A stretch of DNA of 64,000 nt, from positions 139,549,211 to 139,613,210 of the forward strand of contig NC_073304.1 in assembly GCF_027595985.1 (NCBI RefSeq), read 5' to 3'. The notes under the pieces were generated by a model that searched no databases, had not been told where the DNA came from, and saw only the letters and a program-made list of their open reading frames with translations. A program made the translations under genes and the position numbers. Positions within the stretch are counted from its first letter, which is position 1, and each line of letters opens with the position of its first letter. Source of the stretch: Sorex araneus. Taxonomy: Eukaryota; Chordata; Mammalia; Eulipotyphla; Soricidae. Shown piece by piece: positions 23,501 through 46,087 of the stretch.

Positions 23501-24988
23501 CTAGGCCAGTGGGAAAGTGAACAAGGTCATTTTAAGGCTACAGTAAAAGGGTTCATCAACTCTCACATAGTAGGTCTTTTTTTTTTTTACACACCCCATA
23601 CACACACACACTTTGGTTTTTGGGCCACACCCAGTGAAGCTCAAGGATCTGCACTCAGGAATCAATCCTGATGGTTCCAGGGAACCATATGGGATGCTGA
23701 AGATCAAACCCAGGCCAGTTGCATGCAAGGCAAATGCCTTACCCACTATACTGTCGCTTCAGCCCCAGGTCCTGTTTTTGTTGTTGTTTTGTTTACTTTG
23801 GGGGTCACATGCAGAGATACTCAAGCTTCCTCTTAGCTCTACATTTAGGGATCAGTCCTGGCAGGGCTTGGGGGACCATATGGGGTGCTGGAGATCAAAC
23901 CCTGGTCAGCCGTTTGCAAGGCAAATGCCTTACCTGCTGTACTATCTCTGACCCCATAGATCCTTTTTTTTTTTTTCTTTTTGGGTCACACCTGGCAATG
24001 CTCAGGGGTTACTCCTGGCTCTGCACTCAGGAATTACTCCTGGCGGTGCTCGGGGGACCATATGGGATGCTGGGAATCAAACCTGGGTCGGCCACGTGCA
24101 AAGCAAATGCCCCACCTGCTGTGCTATCACTCCAGCCCCATAGGTCCTATGATTATATATGATCTCAACAGGTTGTCACCGACACATGCTACTTGTGGCT
24201 CACACTTGAATGTGCTTTAATTATACAAATTGAGGTGTCAGTGTTAATATGTTAATCTCTTTCCGTTTGAGTTTTATTTTTACTATTACTTTAAATAAGT
24301 AATACCCAGGCCTTAGAACCTGGGTATTTAAGAGAAATTTTAATTGTGGTTGACATTTAAGATCTTTGCCTATAGTAGTTTTGGGTTTTTTAATTTTACT
24401 TTAAATTTATTTTATTGTTATAAGGATACTTTATGAAAAAATACTTTGATACTTTAAAGATACCTTTAAAGGAAATAGTTTTCAATAACATCAAAATTAA
24501 AACTTGATCTAGAGCGTATTGAACTTAGATCAAGCAAGACTACTACACTTGACTGTTCAAATGAATATTATTACAAAAGTTATTTTGTCTTTAATAATTT
24601 GTAAATAGTGATGTAGCTCAATATCTGTGCATGAAAATGGGAGATATTTTTATGTGTTTATTTGCAGTGCCATAGAGACAGTATCCACAATATTAAATCC
24701 AATATCTGGATATTTAAAAGAATTTAATGTTTAAACAGTTTAATGTTAAAATTTAATGTTTAAACACTGATGCCTTTATACTATATAGTAATTAAATCAT
24801 GTTGTTTAAAAGAAAGGTTTTTTGAAGTCGTTACATAGTTGTAGAGTTTATCCCTTCATATTGGAATAGTTCTTAAAACTGTTTGAATATAAACTTTTTT
24901 CTTTTTAAAGGTTTTTGATGACTGCCATGAAGGTGGTGAGATTTCACCATCAAACTGTATTTATATGACAGAGTGGCTTGAATTTTAA
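7025..24988 (+). CDS. POLR3F: RNA polymerase III subunit RPC6/RPC39 (whole gene, nine coding exons)
   Basis: Coding exons: 7025-7086, 8252-8369, 11747-11814, 12313-12380, 14852-14964, 19019-19162, 19343-19450, 22402-22593, 24911-24988. They join in frame to 951 nt, giving 316 aa, the same length as the human protein. POLR3F is a TFIIE-related winged-helix subunit. With POLR3C and POLR3G/GL it forms the initiation heterotrimer of RNA polymerase III that contacts TFIIIB (BRF1/TBP) and helps open promoters of tRNA, 5S and similar genes. The N-terminal two thirds are tandem winged helices. The C-terminus keeps four cysteines (C287, C290, C296, C307) with the spacing of the known [4Fe-4S] cluster. 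The start is fixed by the conserved MADVKVKVQPPDADPVEIEN opening; residue 3 is Asp where human has Glu. No frameshift or premature stop is seen. Introns are packed with SINEs and L1s. Confidence 0.97.
7823..8008 (-). mobile_element. SOR-type SINE in POLR3F intron 1, tail converted to (TTTA)n
   Basis: Reverse-oriented full-length copy. The tail on the minus strand reads as (TAAA)n rather than pure A, with six ATTT units at 7825-7850. Open frames run from this SINE into exon 2, but splicing makes them irrelevant. Confidence 0.93.
8252..8369 (+). CDS. POLR3F: POLR3F coding exon 2
   Basis: Encodes residues 21-60 (RIIELCHQFP...RLLSM), the first winged-helix region. Acceptor TTTGCTTCCAG at 8241-8251; donor GTAAGT at 8370. 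Confidence 0.97.
8455..8503. repeat. (GT)n microsatellite
   Basis: About 24 uninterrupted GT units in POLR3F intron 2. Confidence 0.95.
8504..9488. repeat. Cluster of old SINE copies in POLR3F intron 2
   Basis: Diverged SINE copies follow one another: minus at about 8505-8662, plus at 8717-8880, plus at 8900-9079 with a clear A-tail, and a plus fragment at 9368-9488. Each keeps parts of the CCTGAGCACAGAGCCA and GGTCCCC blocks. The spacer 9080-9367 has no recognisable feature. Confidence 0.75.
9612..9787 (+). mobile_element. SOR-type tRNA-derived SINE
   Basis: Full-length copy with head, box B-like CTGGGTTCTATTCCC, body and a mixed A-tail, in POLR3F intron 2. Confidence 0.92.
9935..10390 (+). 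mobile_element. L1 ORF2 C-terminal fragment
   Basis: The segment matches the left-edge L1 around 450-900 (AAGAAAAATCTCTTCAATAA, GTGGTGCTGAGAAAACTGG, CTAAGAAGTTTCTGCACCTC). It is heavily mutated and has no open frame. It lies in POLR3F intron 2. Confidence 0.85.
10411..10596 (+). mobile_element. SOR-type tRNA-derived SINE
   Basis: Full-length copy with an A-tail ending near 10596. Only about 35 bases separate it from the next SINE in the same orientation. Confidence 0.93.
10631..10808 (+). mobile_element. SOR-type tRNA-derived SINE
   Basis: Full-length copy with box B-like GGTTCGATTCCC and an A-tail. ATCACCGTC on its left and ATCACTGTCG on its right look like a target-site duplication of about 9-10 bases with one mismatch. 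Confidence 0.93.
10810..11090 (-). mobile_element. Hybrid SINE, long form, copy C
   Basis: On the minus strand the body reads through GAGACCCTGGCAAGCTACCG, a CCAATGTGGCACCATTGGA block and GGACGAATGGAGACGTTACT, ending in GATGATCAACGGGATGATGA. The first blocks resemble the RTE leader (31.95-32.13 kb). GACGAATGGAGACGTTA is identical to the RTE 3' end at about 34.92 kb. The tRNA-like head is missing or unrecognisable. Confidence 0.75.
11100..11500. other. GC-rich intronic stretch in POLR3F intron 2
   Basis: Contains G-runs (GCAGGGGGGGTAGGGGGGGT near 11150) and no recognised exon or repeat. Part may be a poorly preserved retroelement leader. Confidence 0.4.
11516..11723 (+). mobile_element. SOR-type SINE with (ATA)n tail
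   Basis: Full-length copy beginning GGGGCCGGAGTGATAGCAC; the tail has become (AAT)n at about 11693-11720. It ends only about 25 bases upstream of POLR3F exon 3. AATTCACTTTC occurs on both sides (about 11506 and 11718), consistent with a target-site duplication. Confidence 0.93.
11747..11814 (+). CDS. POLR3F: POLR3F coding exon 3
   Basis: Encodes residues 61-82 and two bases of 83 (GQLDLLRS...DSQNAG). Acceptor TTTTAAACCTTAG; donor GTAAGC at 11815. Residue 69 is Ser where human has Asn. Confidence 0.97.
12313..12380 (+). CDS. POLR3F: POLR3F coding exon 4
   Basis: Encodes residues 83-105 plus one base (KMKGSDNQEKLVYQIIEDAG). Acceptor TTCTCCTGCAG; donor GTAAGC. Confidence 0.97.
12612..12815 (-). 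mobile_element. Hybrid SINE, short form, copy D
   Basis: On the minus strand it shows a tRNA-like head remnant, a CTGGGCAAACTACCTAGAG block, a GAGCCTGGCAAGCTACCCAT block, a CAATGGAGATGTTACTGGTG block and a GAGCAGG/AATCAATGAACAACGGG tail. It lies in POLR3F intron 4. Confidence 0.8.
12816..14360. repeat. POLR3F intron 4: old SINEs and unique DNA
   Basis: Diverged SINEs are visible at about 12905-13120 (minus), 13400-13535 (minus) and 13682-13829 (plus, with A-tail). A further pair of fragments lies at about 13920-13990 and 14145-14340. Nothing exon-like was recognised. Confidence 0.6.
14366..14524 (+). mobile_element. SOR-type SINE with internal deletion
   Basis: Head and box B (GGTTCGATTCCC) are intact, but about 20 bases in the middle of the body are missing. 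Ends in an A-tail. Confidence 0.92.
14575..14750 (-). repeat. Old SINE copy in POLR3F intron 4
   Basis: Diverged reverse-oriented SINE; CTCAGGGATCACTCCTGGCA and GGGGATTGAACTGGAG blocks survive. Confidence 0.7.
14852..14964 (+). CDS. POLR3F: POLR3F coding exon 5
   Basis: Encodes residues 106-143 (GIWSRDIRYKSNLPLTEINK...KAVKSVA), the second winged-helix domain. Acceptor TTTTCCTCTTATAG; donor GTGAGT at 14965. Confidence 0.97.
15068..16010 (-). mobile_element. L1 3' end: ORF2 C-terminus and 3' UTR
   Basis: Reverse-oriented L1. The minus strand at 15883-15500 encodes the end of ORF2, including ELPFDPAIPLL, MFIAALFTIARIWKKPKCP and LWYIYTMEYYAPVRKDE, followed by the 3' UTR down to about 15068. The open frame of 127 residues suggests a relatively young copy. 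It lies in POLR3F intron 5. Confidence 0.93.
16060..16590 (+). mobile_element. L1 3' end
   Basis: Forward L1 3' UTR with the AAATTTGCTTATAAGTGGAT ORF2-end relic, a TGGAGGGTTGGGTGTTTGAT block and AATAAAATT followed by a homopolymer of T. CTCTTCCATA occurs before (about 16048) and after (about 16596) it and may be part of a target-site duplication. Placed back to back with the reverse L1 ending near 16010. Confidence 0.85.
16640..17270. other. POLR3F intron 5, old repeat relics
   Basis: A MIR/L2-like relic with TTGCTGTGTGGCAACTCTGT and ATTAAACAAATGCCTTGCAT is possible near 16670-16760. The rest is unique-looking. Confidence 0.4.
17270..17940 (-). mobile_element. Ancient L1 3' UTR, interrupted by an old SINE
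   Basis: ATTGAAGTATAATTAACTTG, AAAGTGTATAGTTCAGCG and TTCATATAGTACGTGGTCT blocks (about 17560-17850) are typical of old mammalian L1M 3' ends in reverse orientation. A diverged SINE occupies about 17370-17530. Confidence 0.7.
17950..18120 (-). repeat. Old SINE copy
   Basis: Diverged reverse SINE with CTGAGCTCAGGGATCACTCC and GGGGGACCATATGGA blocks. Confidence 0.7.
18197..18425 (+). mobile_element. Hybrid SINE, short form, copy B
   Basis: tRNA-like head (CTGGAGTGATAGTACATCGG; box B-like CAGATTTGATTCC) joined at ATTCCTCC to the GAGCCTGACAAGCTACCCAT body. It ends with AATGGAGACATTACTGGTGC, CTCGAGCAAATCGATGAACA and ACAGGATGACAG. The last three blocks correspond to the RTE 3' end. It lies in POLR3F intron 5. 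Confidence 0.85.
18426..19018. other. POLR3F intron 5, distal part
   Basis: Unique-looking sequence with a short tandem AGTTGATCTCAACTCAAAGT repeat near 18455-18480. No exon apart from the downstream acceptor. Confidence 0.4.
19019..19162 (+). CDS. POLR3F: POLR3F coding exon 6
   Basis: Encodes residues 144-191 (ASKKKVYMLYNLQPD...CFKFLQTK). Acceptor GCTTGTTTTTTAG; donor GTAAGG at 19163. Residue 190 is Thr where human has Ser. Confidence 0.97.
19343..19450 (+). CDS. POLR3F: POLR3F coding exon 7
   Basis: Encodes residues 192-227 (AETARESKQNPMIQRNSSFA...ELGISK), the start of the third winged-helix domain. Acceptor TTTTACCTTCTAG. The donor is AAG|GTCAGA, weaker than the GTRAGN donors of the other exons. 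Confidence 0.96.
19842..20021 (+). mobile_element. SOR-type tRNA-derived SINE
   Basis: Full-length copy in POLR3F intron 7. AGAGGTGTTACAG occurs immediately left (about 19829-19841) and right (about 20022-20034), a perfect 13-base target-site duplication, so this copy is fairly recent. Confidence 0.95.
20230..20470 (-). mobile_element. L1 3' UTR fragment, second subfamily
   Basis: TCAATTTTATTCTATAAAGT, AGTTCACAGTATTCGATTAC and CACCAATTCCACCACCATTA resemble the reverse complement of an L1 3' UTR distinct from the commonest one in the window. Confidence 0.65.
20495..20551. repeat. (TA)n microsatellite
   Basis: About 28 uninterrupted TA units. Confidence 0.97.
20620..21200 (+). repeat. Old SINE copies in POLR3F intron 7
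   Basis: Diverged plus-strand SINEs at about 20868-21031 and 21060-21200; the second runs straight into the hybrid element. The preceding 250 bases (20620-20866) contain GTGTCACTCGACCACGAATG and other CpG-containing sequence that may be an old LTR or retroelement piece; I cannot assign it. Confidence 0.55.
21200..21418 (+). mobile_element. Hybrid SINE, long form, copy E
   Basis: GAGAGCCTGGCAAGCTCCCT opens a body with GGGTCTCATTCCCCTGACCC and CTAATGTGGCACCGTTGGGA, then switches to AGAGACATTACTGGGCCTGC and CTCGAGCAAATCGACGATCA, ending GTGATACAGT. It has the same order of blocks as copy C: RTE-leader-like sequence followed by RTE 3'-end-like sequence with no coding region between. Confidence 0.8.
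21559..22133 (-). mobile_element. 5'-truncated L1 insertion with target-site duplication
   Basis: Begins with a T-run, then TCACCATGTGGAAAGTTACA and the CACCAGTGCCCAAATTCCAC 3' UTR blocks in reverse orientation. CTTTCAGCTGTTCTT flanks it exactly at 21544-21558 and 22134-22148, so it is one insertion of about 575 bases in POLR3F intron 7. Its right end carries GCAGCAGCGTCCGCGCGG, a CpG-dense piece unlike the rest of the intron. Confidence 0.9.
22170..22330 (-). repeat. Old SINE copy upstream of POLR3F exon 8
   Basis: Diverged reverse SINE; CTCAGGAGCTGCTCAGGGGA and AAGGCAAGTGCCTTAACCCC blocks survive. Confidence 0.6.
22402..22593 (+). CDS. POLR3F: POLR3F coding exon 8
   Basis: Encodes residues 228-291 (VELSMEDIETILNTLIYDGK...RAPCGLCP), the end of the third winged helix and the first two cluster cysteines, C287 and C290. 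Acceptor TTTCCCTTTTCAG; donor GTAAGT. Confidence 0.97.
22975..23960. repeat. Old SINE copies in POLR3F intron 8
   Basis: Fragments at about 22980-23055 (minus), 23298-23420 (plus, with A-tail), 23610-23767 (minus) and 23775-23957 (minus). They are too diverged for a subfamily call. Confidence 0.7.
23963..24139 (-). mobile_element. SOR-type tRNA-derived SINE
   Basis: Full-length reverse copy directly adjoining an older SINE. CATAGATCC/CATAGGTCC on its two sides looks like a near-perfect short target-site duplication. Confidence 0.93.
24140..24910. other. POLR3F intron 8, distal AT-rich part
   Basis: No repeat or exon recognised before the acceptor at 24909-24910. Confidence 0.5.
24911..24988 (+). 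CDS. POLR3F: POLR3F coding exon 9 (stop)
   Basis: Encodes residues 292-316 (VFDDCHEGGEISPSNCIYMT, then EWLEF) and the TAA at 24986-24988. It supplies the last two cluster cysteines, C296 and C307. Acceptor TTTTCTTTTTAAAG. Confidence 0.97.
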   Translation, partial: VFDDCHEGGEISPSNCIYMTEWLEF

Positions 24989-25205
24989 TGGGATTCATTA
25001 AATTCCATGGCATTTTACAAATGAAGTTACTTTGGAAACAAATAATTTGACTCGTGATGGATCACCAAATTCCCCAGCAAACTATAGTATTGGATATCCG
25101 ATTTGCTGCTGTGAAGAATGGTCTTTGTTTAAAATCTACCAAGACTAAATTTATATTGGTAGAATAGCCAACAGTAATGGGCAGGTAAGTTAGTGAAATC
25201 CATTC

Positions 25206-25211
25206 AATAAA
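25206..25211 (+). terminator. POLR3F: Possible POLR3F polyadenylation signal
   Basis: AATAAA lies 218 bases after the stop codon; a second AATAAA is at 25276-25281 and others follow (for example 27823-27828). The used site cannot be decided from sequence. Confidence 0.4.
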
Positions 25212-25642
25212 TCATATGCTTTTAAATTGTGGAGGAGGGCTCTTCTGAAGCTTTCAAGTCTACATGATTCAAGAAAATAAAAGCCAAAAGACAGTATTTA
25301 CTGAGTTCTATTGTAATGGCTAGAATTTAAAATGCACATTTTAAGTTTATTAAGATTTTCATTGGAAATTTTATTATTTGGTTCATTATCAGATTTTCTG
25401 TTTCTCAGATGTTTCATTAAAATTAAATTATAAGTGGTAAATCCAGGAATAATGGGAGTGTATGCAAACTTGGGAAAGCAGGGAGAGAAGTGAATGGAAT
25501 ATCCTTTTCCACACTTTAATTTCTTTTTATTTGAAATACTTTTTATGAGTATTATGCCAGTGTATATACCGTGTTTCACCACATAATCTTTTCACTGCAT
25601 GATTGTATCCTGTGCTTTCAGGAATACTGACAAAATTTTAAG

Positions 25643-25800
25643 GGGCTGGAAAGAAACAACAGCCTTGCATGCTGCCAAACCATGTTTAATTCCTGGCACC
25701 CCAGATGATCCCCTGGTCCCAGGAGTGGTTCCTGAGTGTAGTCAGAAATAGGCTACCAGGTGTGGCCCCAAAACAGAAACAACAAAACAACAAAAATTTT
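25643..25800 (+). repeat. Old SINE copy
   Basis: GGGGCTGGAAAGAAACAACA head with a deletion before CCTTGCATGCTGCC; A-rich tail. Possibly within the POLR3F 3' UTR if a distal poly(A) site is used. Confidence 0.75.
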
Positions 25801-26111
25801 TACAAGCTTTATATACATAAAACAAACCCCAAAAGTTTCACATAATACACATGATTATGCCTCCTTTTTGTTGCAAAATAAACCAAAAAAAATTTTTTTT
25901 TAATAGCGTTGAAGTCTGTGACAATAATTCAGTGAAATACAGTATCTCAAACTCAAGTGGTAACTGTTGTCAAGGACCTGTTTCCATTGTGTAAATTGAG
26001 GGGGAGTACTTCGAACTAGCCTTTGTTCATTTTCCAAGTCTCACTTTTTGGCTCACCTGTATTACTTCCCCTTGCTCCCCACTCTCATAATGTAAAATGA
26101 ATACACACAAG

Positions 26112-27110
26112 AATAGGTGTAAAAAACTAAGGCTCACCGAGGGGCGAGTGCACTCCCGGGCTCTCCGGGCGGCTGTGCCTCACCGCCCGCGTTCGGTGCT
26201 CTGGAACCGCGGTGTATGGACTGGATCGAGACGGTCAAGGAAAGGCGAAGGAAGAACGAGGACCAAGCTAGTTGCTGATAAGTTACCGTTTATTCAATCT
26301 TCCATCTTTCTCATCTCCTGCACTCCCAGCTCTGGCCTCTCTCTGGATCAACTGCCTCTTCTTTCTCTGGCTTCTCTGTCTCCTCCTCCTTCTCTCTCCC
26401 ACCTTGTCTTCTAGGCTACACCCAGCCAGGTAGCAAAATCGACATAAGAAAGCCCTTCCTGAGGGCAGGGCATTCCAAAGCCCTTCCTCACTCTTAAGGT
26501 TTTTTTCTTTTCCTTAGTCCAGGAACTTATTAACATCTTAATACTAGTTATTTTTGTATGGACATAGCAAGGGATACATTGAGGCTTACAAGGCAGCTCT
26601 CCTGGCAACATCTTGCCACAGGCTCAGACCACAGCACTCAGGCCAGATTAATCATTCCTCACACTAGCAGGGTCCAAATCTAGTTATCACTGTTTGGATC
26701 ATGACAGCATTTGTTCATGATCAAGCTCTTAATTTATAGTTAAGCATTAGGCACTTTGGCCAGGCCCATCTCAATGCCAGGGTAGCACACAACTGCTTGC
26801 CTGGGTCCTTCTTGTCCCACATCGTTGGGACCCTGCTTTGGGGATGCTAGGAAGGGCAGCTGAGGCTTAGGTCAAGAGAACAGATGCCCTGGAGGAAAAT
26901 ATCATGTAGAGTCAAATGACTCCCAGGTTACAAAAGCATAACATTTGTTAAGTCTTCCTGTGTCCATACAAAAAGGACTTGCTCTGAATAAACTATGCAA
27001 AGGACTCAAGGAGAAGAGAAAAACATTATTTACAAGTCAACAGAACACTAAGAAAGAAGCTACAAATAAACAAAGAGGAATAGGAGCACTGTAACGGGAG
27101 TAACCCAATA
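26112..27110 (-). mobile_element. Solo LTR, copy A (minus orientation)
   Basis: About 1 kb of sequence is shared with the plus-strand segment at about 36.42-38.20 kb. Matching blocks, read on the minus strand, include TAAGCCTCAGCTGC, CCCAAAGCAGGGTCC, GCTACCCTGGCATTGAGATG, GCTATGTCCATACAAAAATA, GGACTAAGGAAAAG and TTTTGCTACCTGGCTGGGTG. Near its 3' end the minus strand carries TTGAATAAACGG, a likely polyadenylation signal, followed by a CpG-rich region ending near TTTTTTACA. U3-R-U5-like order and no internal retroviral region nearby support a solo LTR. The exact ends and the retroviral class are not resolved. Confidence 0.7.
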
Positions 27111-27119
27111 CACCTAAAC

Positions 27120-28470
27120 TACCTGAAGCTATGTTATCCTACAAATAGGTATTTCTTGAAGTCTGTCAAGATCCAAGTATACTTATTAGTAACCCATAAA
27201 GCATATTTATGAGTGTATGGCATATAAGTGTGGCAAATGTATAAGATGCCATGCTTTTATGATTTAAATGATGTTTATGTGCTGCTTTTTTTCTTGAAAT
27301 TCCTTGATATCCATTTGGTGAGGAATGAGCTTTAATATGTCATTTTTATTGCGACTAACTCAGTAAACTAGCCATATAAGTAATTTTAGGTTTTTAGTCA
27401 CTCTTCCTTTAACTATTACTCATTATTAGATAGAGGGTGAGGGAAAAATATAAAATATATGTTGTGTAACTTGTGCTATCCAGTAGAACTTGGGAGAAGG
27501 ACAGAGTATCTGCTGTCCAATAAGGAAGCTCCTAGTTACTCAGGACTCTTCAGCTCTTCAGATGTGGCTAGTATGAATAAAGAACTGGGTTTTTTATGTT
27601 TTTACTGTTATAGGGGCTGCAGCAATTGTGGGGGAAGATAGATGAACTGGTAGAAACCAAACCCAGAACCAGTCCCTGAATTTTAAATTTTATAACTCTT
27701 ATGGTTACTGGTTACAATAGTGCGAGGAACAAGTTAATAATCACATAAATGTTTATTTATGGGAATAATATACAATTTATCCTTAGTTGTCTATATTTGC
27801 TTTTCCTATGGAAGAAAAGAACAATAAAGTGTTAAAACTTCTCTGTACAAGTTTGTCTTTTTTTGAGAAAGGAATTAAGAAAACAAGAGTTAGTAGAACA
27901 GTTACTAATTCCAAATAGTTCAGTAGACTTTAATTACAGTTAAATGAATGCTAAGTAGCCTCTTTTAGGAAGACAGTCAACTAATTTATCTAATTTGCTT
28001 TTAAATTATATGAATTGTTTTAATCTTAATTATATTTTCGTTATGAATACATTTACTATGACAATTTCAAATAATCATTAATGTGTACAAAATTTAAAAA
28101 AGATTTCTACTATAACAAACCTACGAGAGTCTTCATTCTCTAAAGATAACTACTGCTGAAATTTAGAGTCTTTTCTGGAAACATGTTTTTTGAAAGAGGG
28201 AGCAGATTTTGAAATCAAAAGTATTTTGAGGTTTATTTGATGGATTTTGAATAACTTCTAGGCACACTGTGGGAATTCACATTGCAGCAAACATCAGGTT
28301 GTACATTAGGTGTGGATTCACTGGGAATTGTTTGAGGCCTCATAAAGGATATAGTGGTCCCCAAAATGTCAGGAAATTAAGAAGGGTCTTTTGAGAGAAT
28401 ATGATCAAAACAATCAAATCATGAAATGGTCCATGAAAGAGATCTTAAATATCATAAAAGTTAAAAGATA
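27120..28470. other. AT-rich region between the POLR3F and RBBP9 3' ends
   Basis: No exon or repeat was recognised. It may hold long 3' UTR sequence of POLR3F; AATAAA at 27823-27828 would fit a distal poly(A) site. Confidence 0.45.
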
Positions 28471-28480
28471 GGTAGGCCAG

Positions 28481-28605
28481 GGCTGGAGAGATAGTACAAT
28501 GAGTAGGATGACTGTCTTTCCTGGGACATCACATAAGTTCCCCTGCACTCTGTCAGGAGTGAACCTGAGTGCTCCTGGGTGTGACCTTTCCCCCCTGAAA
28601 TAAAG
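28481..28605 (+). repeat. Old SINE copy
   Basis: Short, diverged plus-strand copy with GGGCTGGAGAGATAGTACAA head and GGGTGTGACC near its end. Confidence 0.7.
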
Positions 28606-29173
28606 ATTGGGATTTGTAACAAAAGCAAATGGTGCCCAGGATTCATCTTCTGACATCTTTATTTCTCAAGCTTTACAAAGAATCACTTCAAGCATCTAGG
28701 GAAATACTATGGCAGTATAGCACTTCATACTAGCCAAGCTATCTGTATCCTAGCCTTGAGAAAGGCTTGTTATATGATGTGATAGCTGGGTTTAAGAAGT
28801 GCAGCATTAAAACAAAAGTCGTGAGTTTCTCAAGCCCATGTAAAGACACATTCTGAGTTAAAGTTCACAGGCACAACTGGAAAAAAAATACTATGCCAGT
28901 ATTCATATGGATGGCTTGAATTTTGTATTTTTGCAGTATTTATCAGTTTTACACTGCAGTTGATAATTCAGACAATTCCTATGTATGCAAGGTAATTATT
29001 CTAATAACTCATTGGTAATTTCATTTTTCAAATAACTCCTGTGAATATATATTACATGTACCAACATATGTATTCCCTGACTATACAAACCACTCTGAAA
29101 TTTTATCCTATAAAAAAAAAATGGCAATACCTTGCCATGTTCATACATGTTAATAATTCATACATAAGCCCTC
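28606..29173. other. Unique-looking intergenic DNA
   Basis: No feature recognised. Confidence 0.4.
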
Positions 29174-29191
29174 CACATTGCCCTAATTCTT

Positions 29192-29626
29192 TTTTTTTAT
29201 TATTAGTTTATTTTTAATTAGAGAGTCATCGTGAGGGTACAGTTACAGATCCATACATCTTTGTGCTCATGTTTCCCCCATACAAAGTTCGATAACCCAT
29301 CCCTTCACCAGTGCCCATTCTCCACCACCAGTAAACCCAACATCCCTCCCCCCCTCCCCAGTCCCGTCTCCCCCCACCCCACCCTGCCACTATGGCAGGG
29401 AATTCCCTTTTGTTCTTTCTCTCTGATTAGGTGTTGTGGTTTGCAATAAAGGTGTTGAGTGGCCATTGTGTTCAGTCTCTAGTCTGTATTCGGCCGCATC
29501 ACCCTTCCCCCACATGACCTCCAACCACATTTTACTTGGTGGTCCCTTTCCTGAGTTACCCAGAATGAGAGACCAGCCTCCAAGCCATGGAAACAATCTC
29601 CTGGTACTTATTTCTACTATTCTTGA
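29192..29626 (-). mobile_element. 5'-truncated L1 insertion with target-site duplication
   Basis: Reverse L1 3' UTR (GAGAGTCATCGTGAGGGTAC, CACCAGTGCCCATTCTCCAC). CACATTGCCCTAATTCTT is present at 29174-29191 and again at 29627-29644, a perfect 18-base duplication, so the insertion is recent. Confidence 0.95.
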
Positions 29627-29689
29627 CACATTGCCCTAATTCTTGACTGGTTTTAAGTCAGTCTCGTTGACTGTGTGCTGAGATACATA

Positions 29690-29760
29690 TATGTAGTATA
29701 CAAATATACGTATATATTATATGTACGTATACATATATATACATAAACATATATGGGCTG
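29690..29760. repeat. (TATA/TACGTATA)n-rich simple sequence
   Basis: Alternating purine-pyrimidine stretch with repeated ATACATATAT and ACGTATAT units. Confidence 0.7.
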
Positions 29761-30353
29761 TGCTTACACTCACTGCCTGATCCTTGCACGCTCATTTTGT
29801 GGTATCCTGAGGTGGTACCACCTCAGCACATTTGAATGACTGGAATCATTCAAACTGTGTCCAACCAGTAAGGCCTAAGTCTGGGTTTAATGTCTTGGGC
29901 CAGTTTGAAGCAGCAGTTGGTGTTTTGAGCTATAAGCCAATTCTGGACCTTTTGCTATGTTTTCTTTCCTCAACGGAAAAGTTTTATCTCAAAGAGGAAT
30001 GTAAATCTTAAAACACAGCTGATACCTTCTTAGCTTTCATCTGGACTGGGAGTCAGGACGACTGGGTTTTTTCAGTCTTACTCTGGATAAGGGGAATTAA
30101 GCACTCCTTAGTCCCCTATCAAATAGAAAACTGCTATATTTATTTCACAACAACTTAAGGAAGTGTAGATTTAAAGGGAAATGGAAATGCTATTTGTCAC
30201 TTAACCCTGAGCACCAAAAAGTGTGTTTTTAAGGCATTTTTTAAAAGAACTTATTTTGGTCTCATGTCCAGTAATCACCTCGTAGTATCTAACAGTAATC
30301 TGATTGTTGTTCTACCTATATCTTGGGACACAGAATAGCAGAAATAATCCTGT

Positions 30354-44940
<14,587 letters not shown>

Positions 44941-45920
44941 ATGCTCAGTGATATCTCTTTATTGGAATTTCTGATATTTCTATAGAACAGTGATTTTGTT
45001 CCAAACAGGCAGAACCAACATATTTTTTGTGGAGTCCTGGAATCCATATTACTTTTCCTCTCACTTCAAAAACAGTTCTCAACAGTATAGCCAGTATCAG
45101 CCCTAGTTGTTATTTTTTAAAATAGCTTCAGATGATGTCCTTTTAAAAGATGTCATCATTCGGTGGAAAAGAAGGATAATGTTCACACGTAAAGCAATTT
45201 AGGTACTATGAAACCTAAGATATCAATGAAACTATTTATAAATTGTAATATGGCGTTCTTGAATTTTTAAGAACTAGTAAGACCTTACAAGCAACATAAA
45301 CCTTACTGGATGGAGTAGGGAAAGCATGTATTTGCATGGTTGTAAATGAAAATTAACAACAAGTGCTTCTTTCTTGTCCCTCCCATGGGCTGACCCACAC
45401 TGTACATCAGATATGCTTCAGCACCTGAAAAAATTCTATAGCATCTAAGTTTTTTTAATAATATGCTGCCTTACCATCACATTCTTTTTTCTGTTTGGTT
45501 TGGATTTGGATCACAGCAAGCAGTGCTTGGAGGTCACTCAAAGATCAAAATGCAGGACATACTCCTTGCTCTTGAGCATTGGGATAGATTTTCTTTCTTG
45601 TTCTGGTTCTTTTCTTTTAAATCTTTTCCCTCTTCATTTCTCTCTTCTTCTATTCTTATATATTTATTTTGGGATTTGGGCAGTACATGGTGGTATTATG
45701 AATCTACTCTTAGCCTCCAAACAATGACCTTTTGAAGAAAATTAACTCTGGGCTGGAGACACCGTTCAAAGAACTGAAAGGATACTTTGCATGCTAGAGG
45801 TCTTGATTTGATCCCTAAAACATCATAGTTGCTTAAGCACTTCCAGGAACAGTCCCCAAGTACAGGGATATGAGTACTAGAGTTACTTCTGGCCCTGTGC
45901 TCAGGGGTCAATTCTTTTGG
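44941..45920. other. Intergenic DNA between RBBP9 and SEC23B
   Basis: Mostly unique-looking; an old reverse SINE (about 45480-45700) and an old forward SINE (about 45750-45915) are likely. Confidence 0.45.
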
Positions 45921-45936
45921 TGTTCAAAGGACCATA

Positions 45937-46087
45937 TTTGGGGGGGTGGGAGGGAGGTTTACTGTGGTTCTTGGTGGTGGAATATGTGCACTGGTAAAGG
46001 GATGGGTGTTTGAGCATTGTGTAACTGAGACTTGAGCCTGAAAGCTTTGTAACTTTCCACATGGTGATTCAATAAAAAAAAAAAAAA
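45937..46087 (+). mobile_element. Short L1 3' end insertion
   Basis: About 150 bases of L1 3' terminus (TGGTAAAGGGATGGGTGTTT, CACATGGTGATTCAATAAAA) with an A-tail. GACCATATTTGG on its left and GAACCATATTTGG on its right resemble a target-site duplication. It has split an older SINE, which continues to about 46245. Confidence 0.85.

Noticed and set aside
26140..26260. CpG-rich patch as a gene promoter
   Set aside because: It lies within the 3' part of LTR copy A, downstream of its polyadenylation motif, and no exon follows it.
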